Assembly: GCA_964415605.1 (NCBI GenBank)
Contig: CAYQBA010000029.1
Coordinates: forward strand, 1 to 32,516
Origin: UCB3 sp964415605
GTDB lineage: Bacteria > Chloroflexota > Anaerolineae > Epilineales > Epilineaceae
Length of the DNA: 32,516 nucleotides
Direction: 5' to 3'
A model generated the notes under the pieces. That model had not been told where the DNA came from and searched no databases. It saw nothing but the letters and a program-made list of their open reading frames with translations. Both the position numbers and the translations under genes were made by a program. Below, in pieces: positions 23,883 to 29,762 of this stretch (the stretch's first letter is position 1; every line of letters begins with the position of its first letter).

Positions 23883-23888
23883 ATGGTA
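23883..23888 (-). promoter_or_regulatory. Possible -10 box of the recCBD operon
   Basis: Minus-strand TACCAT ends 6 nt before the GTG of recC, the same spacing as the vapB -10 box, and no ribosome site is visible. It fits the TANNNT pattern. A 143-bp gap separates recC from the SDR gene upstream. Confidence 0.35.
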
Positions 23889-24019
23889 CGGGCGGTGGGG
23901 ACGGGGGGCAATCGGGTCCGGCGCGATCCGGGGGACGGGTCAGCCGGGCGTTCCGGGCTCCCGACCCCGGGTCTGGTCATGCGCCGGCCGCAGGCCGCCG
24001 GGGGAGATCCTCCGCCCGC

Positions 24020-24784
24020 CTACGCCGCGGTCCAGCCGGCGTCGGCCGGGATGATCGTGCCGGTGATCATCTTCGACTCGTCGGACGCCAGGAAGAGCGC
24101 GAGGTGCGCGATGTCGATGGCCTTGAGCGTGGCGGGGATCGCCGCATACCACGTCTGGAAGCGCGCCGAGCCCTTGGGGTCCATCTTCGCGACGTCGACG
24201 CTCTGCATGATGTTGGTCTCGACCGCGCCGGCGGCGATGGCGTTGCAGCGCACGCCGTCGCGGGCATAGACGAACGCGGTGCTGCGGGTAAGCCCGATGA
24301 GGGCGTGCTTGGAGACCGTGTAAGCGGTCCCGGCCGCGCCGCCGCCCAGGCCCGCGACGGAGGCGGTGTTCACGATCGACCCGCCGCCCTGCCCGACCAT
24401 GATCGGCACCGCCAGGCGGGTCAGGTACATCGGCCCGTTGAGGTTGACGCCGAGGACGCGCTCCCACGACGCGTTGGACATCTCGGCGACGCCCTGGTTG
24501 GTGTCCATGATGCCGGCATTGTTGCACAGGACGTCGAGGCGGCCGTATGACTGGATGGCGGCGTCGACGATCTTGGCGCAGTCGGCCTCCAGCGCCACGT
24601 TGCCCTGGACGCCGACGATGGAGCCGCCGGCCGCGGTGACCTCGCCGACCACGGCGGCGAGGGTGTCGGCATGCCACTCGGCGGCCACGACCTTCGCGCC
24701 TTCCGCGGCAAAGAGGCCTGCCATCGCGCGCCCCATGCCTGAGCCGGCGCCGGTGATGATGGCGACCTTGCTGTCGAGTCTCAT
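24020..24784 (-). CDS. Short-chain dehydrogenase/reductase (classical SDR)
   Basis: 254 residues from the ATG at 24784, chosen over an upstream in-frame ATG because AAGGAG lies 6 nt before it. The cofactor motif TGAGSGMG is at 11-18, then VLCNNAGIMD, the catalytic Ser in IVNTASVAGLGGG, Tyr-x-x-x-Lys in AYTVSKHALIG and the C-terminal ITGTIIPADAGWTAA. The early Glu (AAEWH) at the end of the second strand is in the region that sets NAD(H)/NADP(H) preference; an acidic residue there favours NAD. Resembles 3-oxoacyl-ACP reductase/glucose-dehydrogenase-like SDRs; the substrate cannot be told. It lies upstream of recC on the same strand but with a 143-bp gap. Confidence 0.9.
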   Translation of the reverse strand: MRLDSKVAIITGAGSGMGRAMAGLFAAEGAKVVAAEWHADTLAAVVGEVTAAGGSIVGVQGNVALEADCAKIVDAAIQSYGRLDVLCNNAGIMDTNQGVAEMSNASWERVLGVNLNGPMYLTRLAVPIMVGQGGGSIVNTASVAGLGGGAAGTAYTVSKHALIGLTRSTAFVYARDGVRCNAIAAGAVETNIMQSVDVAKMDPKGSARFQTWYAAIPATLKAIDIAHLALFLASDESKMITGTIIPADAGWTAA

Positions 24785-24972
24785 GACGTGCTCCTTGTGC
24801 AACTCACGCTGAAGTGTCTACCCGTGCCGCGATTCTACCGCCCCTGACTGGCCGGCGCAACCGGATTCGGCCCTCTCGGCGTCCAGCCACGCCGCCAGCT
24901 CGGCGTTGGACAGGGCCGGCATCTTCCAATCGCCCGGCGGGATGATCGACGGTCGGTCTCGGGCGGATCGGG

Positions 24973-26864
24973 TCACCCCGCCCCCCACAGGACCGCCGGC
25001 AACCACACCCGCCAGTCCGAGATCGGCAGCACGCGCCCGCCGGTGGACTCCGGCGTGGCGGTCGGGTGGTGCCCGCCTGGCGTCGGCGTCCACGTCGGCC
25101 GGTGCACGATCGTTGGCGTCGCCGTGGGATGGTNNNNNNNNNNNNNNNNNNNNNNNNNNNNNNNNNNNNNNNNNNNNNNNNNNNNNNNNNNNNNNNNNNN
25201 NNNNNNNNNNNNNNNNNNNNNNNNNNNNNNNNNGGCGTCGGCGTCCACGTCGGCCGGTGCACGATCGTTGGCGTCGCCGTGGGATGGTGCCCATCCGGCG
25301 TGGTCGTCGGATGGTGCACGGAGGTGGGGGTCGGATGATGCCCGTCCGGCGTCGGCGTCCACGTCGGCCGGTGCACGATCGTCGGCGTCCACGTGGGGCG
25401 ATGCACGACCGTCGCCGTGGGCGACGCGTGCGGGTGGGGGTCGCCGCCCGCTCCCACGTAGTAGACGTCGCTGTGGCCGCCCGCGTCCCCGGGCGCGAGG
25501 GCCGCGGCCGAGACGAAGGCCACCGCGCCGGTGTCGGCCACCGCCGGGCCCCAGCTCCGGTCGTCGCTCTGGCTCCCGTCCGCCTTGCGGCTGACCAGCC
25601 GCATGGTGCGCGCCTGCCGGTCGTGGACGTACACGTCCGGCAGCCAGTTCGTGTCGCCCGGCGTCAGCGTGTACATCGCCGACGTGAAGGCCAGGAACCG
25701 GCCGTTGGGTGAGACATCGGGCTCGGTGCTGGCCCCCGGGTGGTGGACGTCGTCGGCGGGCGTGACGTCCGTGACGGCGACGGTCTCGCCGGTCTGGCGG
25801 TCGTGCACGAAGATGTCGGCGACCCCGTTGACGTCCTTGGTCACGAGGTTGGCCGCCAAGGACGCGAAGGCGACGATCCGCCCGTCACCGGACAGCGCGG
25901 GCTCGCCGCTGGCCCCGTCCCCGGGCGTGCCGCCGGTGGCCACGCTGGCGCGCGCGACTTGGTCCGGCGCGGACAGGTCCACCACGTACACCTGCGCGCC
26001 CGTCCCCGCCGGGCCCGCCACGAGGTTGGCCGCCTCGGACGCGAACGCCACCACCCTGCCGTCGTCGGAGATGGCCGGGTCGCGCGCCGGCGCGTCCGCC
26101 GCCAGCGGGCTGACCGGGCGGATCGTGCCGGCGGCGCGATCCCACACGAACACCCGCTCGCGGCCGTCCGCCGGCGCGCCGGCCAGCGCGGCGATGGACT
26201 CGAAGACGACCCGGCCGCCGTCGGCGGAGACGGCCGGGGCGTAGCTCGCCCCGCGCCCGCCGTTGGTGTCGGCCACGACGAGCTGGACGGCGCCGGTGGC
26301 CAGCTCGTGGACGTACAGCCCGCCCCACGGGGCCGGGTCGGCCGTCAGCGCCGCGGCTGATCGAAACGCGACCCAGCCGCCGCCGGCCGAAAGCGCCGGC
26401 ATGATGACGCGCCCCGGCACCTCGGCGCCGGCGGCGTCGCGGCTCACCCGCTCGGCCCGGTCGGCGGCGCGGTCGTGGACGAACACGTCGGCGGCGGTGT
26501 CGGCGTCCGGGGCAGCCAGGTTGGTCGCGACCGACTCGAACGCGACCCACCGACCGTCGGCGGAGAGCGATGCGTTGAGGCTATCGGCATCTGCAGCGGC
26601 CGTGCCGCCGGCGATGTGGCTCACGAGGCGGGGACCGGCGGCTTGCGCGTGGGCGGCCGGGGCGAAGCCGGGGCCGCCCGGGGTCCACGGCCCGGCGGTC
26701 AAGCCCGCGGCGGCCGCCGCCACGACCACGGCGATCGCCGTGATCTTCGCCGCGCCCGCCGGCACGGCCACGGCAGTCCCCCCGCCGGTACGACCCGCCC
26801 GCCCTCGACGGCGTCGATGGGTTCGGCGCGCTTCGATCGCATCCCGCCCCACATGGTCTCGCAT
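24973..26864 (-). CDS. Exported seven-bladed PD40/TolB-like beta-propeller protein with a Pro/Thr-rich linker (interrupted by an assembly gap)
   Basis: Start at the ATG 26864 (GGAGGT 10 nt upstream; in-frame GTGs just before it are alternatives). A basic N-terminus is followed by a hydrophobic segment, KITAIAVVVAAAAAGLTAG, and a likely cleavage after AHAQA. Seven PD40 repeats follow: LSADGRWVAFES, LSAGGGWVAFRS, VSADGGRVVFES, ISDDGRVVAFAS, LSGDGRIVAFAS, VSPNGRFLAFTS and VADTGAVAFVS, most with a FVHDR/YVHDR-type strand. Then comes a linker of TPTIVHRPTWTPT and PDGHHPT units, containing the N gap. After the gap, in another frame as written, the linker continues PTPGGHHPTATPESTGG and ends WRVWLPAVLWGAG. 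If the 55-nt copies flanking the gap are one sequence, the gene is 579 codons long with a single frame. Probably cell-surface; function unknown. Confidence 0.75.
25079..25133 (-). repeat. 55-nt copy A of the Pro/Thr linker repeat, left edge of the gap
   Basis: Identical over all 55 nt to 25234-25288. Minus-strand translation includes PTATPTIVHRPTWTPT. It is the exact suffix of the sequence left of the N run. Confidence 0.95.
25134..25233. other. Assembly gap of exactly 100 N
   Basis: A run of 100 N inside the linker-coding repeats of the PD40 protein gene. A round number suggests a placeholder of unknown true length. Both sides end in the same 55 nt. Confidence 0.99.
25234..25288 (-). repeat. 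55-nt copy B of the Pro/Thr linker repeat, right edge of the gap
   Basis: Identical over all 55 nt to 25079-25133 and the exact prefix of the sequence right of the N run. Further, diverged units encoding HRPTWTPT and PDGHHPT continue to about 25435. Confidence 0.95.
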
Positions 26865-26978
26865 CTCCACGACCACCTCCCGCCGCAATCGGCGTCCGTT
26901 CAGCGTTGCCGTCGGCGGCGCCCGTGCGCCGGCACCGGGTAGATGGCATCGGGGGCGGCGGGGGTCACATCGTGGGAT

Positions 26979-27050
26979 GCGGGTTGCCTGCCGAGGGGCG
27001 TGGGATCGGCGCCATGCCGGTGGCTTGCCGTGGGGCGCGGGGTCGGCGCC
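26979..27050. repeat. Two imperfect 35-bp direct repeats in an intergenic region
   Basis: 26979-27013 and 27016-27050 match at 29 of 35 positions by eye, both ending in TCGGCGCC. They lie between the start of the PD40 gene and the end of the flavodoxin gene. No other feature is seen in this 191-bp gap. Confidence 0.6.
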
Positions 27051-27055
27051 AGCCC

Positions 27056-27613
27056 TTACTCGCCCGTGCCGCCGGCTCCGCTCAGGTCTTCCGCGAGGCT
27101 CGCCGCGTACCGATCGACGGCATGCCAGTCGGTGAACTCGTAGTCGCCGGACGTGTCGGTGGGGCCGCCCTGGCTGCGGCTGATCAGCTTCATGATGAAT
27201 CGCGTGATGGGGTCGTAGCGCCGGAAGCGGAGCGCGCCCGCGAAGGCGGCGGTCCAGCGGGGGCGCCAGCCGGTCTCGGCCAGGAGGTCCCGCACGTGCT
27301 GCTCGGCCTCGGCGCGCCACGCGGCATCGGTTTCCGGGGCCCCGCCGCTGACCGAGGCGAAGGCGGTCGGGCGGTCGTTCAAGGTGGCGGCGTGGCGTTT
27401 GACGAAGTCGCGGATGTAGGCCTGGTAGCGGCCGACGACGATCGACGCGGCGACGACGACGGCATCGTAGTCTTCGACGGCCAGGGCGGCGGGCAGGGCG
27501 TCGCCCTTGAAGATGGTGACGGCGTGCCCGCGAGCTTGCAGGGCGGCGGCGATCCGGCGGAGGACGGCCTCGGCTTGGCCGTAGTTCGAGCCGTAGATGG
27601 CGAGGATCTTCAT
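27056..27613 (-). CDS. Flavodoxin-fold protein, HemG-like (menaquinone-dependent protoporphyrinogen oxidase family)
   Basis: 185 residues. The N-terminal FMN-phosphate loop is YGSNYGQAEAV (residues 7-17), followed by YDAVVVAASIVVGRYQAYI for the second flavin loop. The C-terminal block RFRRYDPITRFIMKLISRSQ, then GGPTDTSGDYEFTDW, is the signature that separates HemG-like proteins from ordinary flavodoxins. HemG oxidises protoporphyrinogen IX using quinone in haem synthesis; many relatives are uncharacterised flavodoxins, so the precise reaction is uncertain and no haem genes are nearby. AAGGAG lies 6 nt before the ATG. A 79-bp stretch of the gene (27201-27279) recurs in diverged form at 29631-29709. 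Confidence 0.8.
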   Translation of the reverse strand: MKILAIYGSNYGQAEAVLRRIAAALQARGHAVTIFKGDALPAALAVEDYDAVVVAASIVVGRYQAYIRDFVKRHAATLNDRPTAFASVSGGAPETDAAWRAEAEQHVRDLLAETGWRPRWTAAFAGALRFRRYDPITRFIMKLISRSQGGPTDTSGDYEFTDWHAVDRYAASLAEDLSGAGGTGE

Positions 27614-27774
27614 GGGGTGCTCCTTGGTCGGGCGCTGGTGGCTCTGGCTAGCAACCCGTGCTCCCGATGTCGCCTGGAGCGTTGGGCAGGATGCCGCAGG
27701 TGGGTCGCTCGATCCTTCGTGTGCTCACATCCTGTTCCCACGCGACCATCAGAACCTTGGACATCCCAGGGGGT

Positions 27775-27820
27775 GCGGGCAGGATGCCCGCGCCCCAGGA
27801 TGCCGGACAGGATCGTCCGG
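27775..27820. repeat. Two adjacent small hairpins with AGGAT loops (REP-like)
   Basis: GCGGGC-AGGAT-GCCCGC (27775-27791) and CCGGAC-AGGATC-GTCCGG (27803-27820) are separated by 11 nt. Related AGGAT-centred sequence (GGGCAGGATGCCGC) occurs nearby at about 27685-27698. The interval 27614-27855 between the flavodoxin and DUF262 genes holds no gene. The pair may be a dispersed repeat or a terminator region for the DUF262 gene, which ends at 27856 on the minus strand. Confidence 0.5.
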
Positions 27821-27855
27821 GCACCTGACGATGGCCCGTCCGAGGCGTCGCACCG

Positions 27856-29565
27856 CTACAGGCCTTCAACACGCCAGATCGCGGTGGCCTGCTTAGCCAG
27901 CCACGCTTGTCGGTTCGCGATGCGTTCCGGTGTCCAGGTCTCGTAGTGGTCGGCGACGTGACGGGTGATCGCAAACTCTGATTCCGCGTACACCCTCCGC
28001 TTGTCATCAAACGCCGCGTTCCCGACAGCGCGATTCTCTGCCGACTTGAGTGGTGTCATATTGCCTAGCCTATAGATCGAGCGATCAGCTTGGTCGTCGC
28101 TGAATGTATCCCAGCGATCACCAGGGTGCTCGGGAAGGATGTGCTCGATGGAGTACCGATCGGTGTCGGCGTCAAACTGACCCCCGGACACATGATGTTC
28201 AATCGCGAAGAGGATGTGGCGTACGACGCGACGATTCCTTGGGGTTGTGGTACGCAGCTGCTTCTCGGTGAAAGCAGAGCGGAATTCCCCATCCGATGGA
28301 TAGACTTGTCGGAGAGACCTCACGACGTCGGTCGCTTGTCTCAAGCTACCGCTGGTGATCTTCTCGGCCACTGCGTTGAACACACGTTCCTGTTCGTTCG
28401 GTGTAAGATTGCCGATGACATTATACCGGAAAGCAATAATGGAACAGGCGCGCAACACGCTGTTGAAGTCATCTGAGGTAAAGACTCGATAGGCGGCAAG
28501 CAACAGTGAGTATGGCTGCCGGACGCCATACATCGCCAAGTCGCCGATATGACGCTTCTGATCAACCGTCCAGAGTGCGGCATCCGATTCGCTCAGCGCG
28601 GCATAGACGTCTGCTTCTTGATCAAGATCGCGAAGCAATGCAAACACGGCGGCCTTGTCGTTGACCTTGGCTCGAATGGCCTTAAACAGCTCAGCATGTC
28701 GGGTCAAGGGGTTTCGGCTGTTCCAGTATACGCGCAGGAAGTCGGGGACGCTCTCACTGCCGAGCTTGCCGACAACTGCCTCCCACTGCTCTTCGATCGT
28801 GCGCATCTCGTGTTCGTGGCTGCCCGCGCTGTGTGCCACGCTGAACAGATAATTCTTCAGGAGATCGGTGGATGACAATCGAACACCACGGGAGTTGAGT
28901 GTCTCGAAGACCTTGTAAGCGTTGAGTTCATCGGTTACACGAATAACGGTGAAGAAGAGTCGATCGGCAACGGTGTCGATGAATCGGGCGAGGTCAGCGC
29001 CATCACGTGACGGGGCAATCTCCTGTTGGATGCGTGCGTCGAACCACTCGAAGCTCTTGCGAAGTAGGTGCTCTGATGCCCTGAGGTTGCGTTTCGGAAG
29101 CCTGGGTGCCAGGGGAACGAGGTAGGTCTGATAGTATCTATCGTTGTGGCGATTCAGGATTAACTTGGATGACGGCACGAGCGTGACTGGATCGAGAAAG
29201 CCGATGTAGGTCTTGCGCAACTCCTCGACCCGACGACGGTTGTTGTCCGGTTCGACGCCATCGACGATCAGGCGATCGAGGTTCTTGAGAGCGGCCAAGA
29301 TGATGAGGCTCAATGTAGTCAGTCTTTGCTGGCCGTCGATGACATTGAAATGGCGTTCGTCGGTGGACTGTAGAACGATGTAACCCATGTAATGTCCAGC
29401 TTCATCGGTCGGCCCTCGCAACGCCACGAGATCCTGCCACAAATCGTCCCACTCCTCCTCTGTCCAAGAGTAATCGCGCTGGAACATGGGCACGCTGTAC
29501 ACCAAGCCATTGCCCATAAATTGGCGGTAGGTTTGGTTCGCTGTGTTGAAGTTGGTGATGGCCAC
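27856..29565 (-). CDS. DUF262/DUF1524 protein, single-chain GmrSD-type defence nuclease
   Basis: 569 residues from a GTG at 29565 with AGGAG 6 nt upstream. The N-terminal DUF262 (ParB/Srx-like NTPase) domain shows VYSVPMFQRDYSW and the invariant FNVIDGQQRLTTL (DGQQR at 77-81). The middle helical domain has FFTVIRVTDELNAYKVFETLNSRGVRLSSTDLLKNYLF in pieces typical of this family. The C-terminal DUF1524 His-Me-like nuclease has YSIEHILPEHPGDRW (His475) and YRLGNMTPLKSAENR (Asn502). GmrSD enzymes are type IV restriction systems that cut glucosylated-hydroxymethyl-cytosine phage DNA; other DUF262/DUF1524 proteins are also antiphage. Base composition is clearly lower in GC than the neighbours, suggesting acquisition. 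The modified base it targets cannot be told. Confidence 0.9.
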   Translation of the reverse strand: MAITNFNTANQTYRQFMGNGLVYSVPMFQRDYSWTEEEWDDLWQDLVALRGPTDEAGHYMGYIVLQSTDERHFNVIDGQQRLTTLSLIILAALKNLDRLIVDGVEPDNNRRRVEELRKTYIGFLDPVTLVPSSKLILNRHNDRYYQTYLVPLAPRLPKRNLRASEHLLRKSFEWFDARIQQEIAPSRDGADLARFIDTVADRLFFTVIRVTDELNAYKVFETLNSRGVRLSSTDLLKNYLFSVAHSAGSHEHEMRTIEEQWEAVVGKLGSESVPDFLRVYWNSRNPLTRHAELFKAIRAKVNDKAAVFALLRDLDQEADVYAALSESDAALWTVDQKRHIGDLAMYGVRQPYSLLLAAYRVFTSDDFNSVLRACSIIAFRYNVIGNLTPNEQERVFNAVAEKITSGSLRQATDVVRSLRQVYPSDGEFRSAFTEKQLRTTTPRNRRVVRHILFAIEHHVSGGQFDADTDRYSIEHILPEHPGDRWDTFSDDQADRSIYRLGNMTPLKSAENRAVGNAAFDDKRRVYAESEFAITRHVADHYETWTPERIANRQAWLAKQATAIWRVEGL

Positions 29566-29623
29566 GCATTGCTCCTGTCAGGGCCGGTCTACCGGGTCCG
29601 AGGCTGGCTGCGCGATGGTCTTC

Positions 29624-29629
29624 ATTCTA
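29624..29629 (-). promoter_or_regulatory. Possible -10 box for the DUF262/DUF1524 gene
   Basis: Minus-strand TAGAAT about 58 nt upstream of the GTG, directly beside the end of the hemG-like remnant. No clear -35 box. This gene has a normal ribosome site, so a leader is expected. Confidence 0.3.
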
Positions 29630-29630
29630 G

Positions 29631-29709
29631 CGCGTGATGGGGTCGTGACGCCGGTGGCAAAGCGCGCCCCCGAAGGTGGCGGCCCGGCGGGGCGGCCAGC
29701 CGGTCTCGG
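29631..29709 (-). pseudogene. 79-bp remnant of a second hemG-like gene
   Basis: Ungapped alignment by eye with 27201-27279 of the intact flavodoxin gene gives roughly 67 of 79 matching positions. The minus-strand translation TETGWPPRRAATFGGALCHRRHDPITR, split here as TETGWPPRR, AATFGGALC and HRRHDPITR, parallels AETGWRPRWTAAFAGAL and RFRRYDPITR of the intact protein. Similarity stops sharply on both sides. No start, flavin loop or C-terminal part remains. Confidence 0.7.
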
Positions 29710-29762
29710 TGACGGGTGAGATCACTGTCGATCCCCATTCCCCGTCCCCCCGCCTCCCGTCA

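Noticed and set aside
25035..25440. Regularly repeated DNA around the N run considered as a CRISPR array
   Set aside because: The repeats translate in one frame as Pro/Thr-rich linker units (HRPTWTPT, PDGHHPT), continuous with the PD40 protein. There are no unique spacers of constant length and no cas genes.
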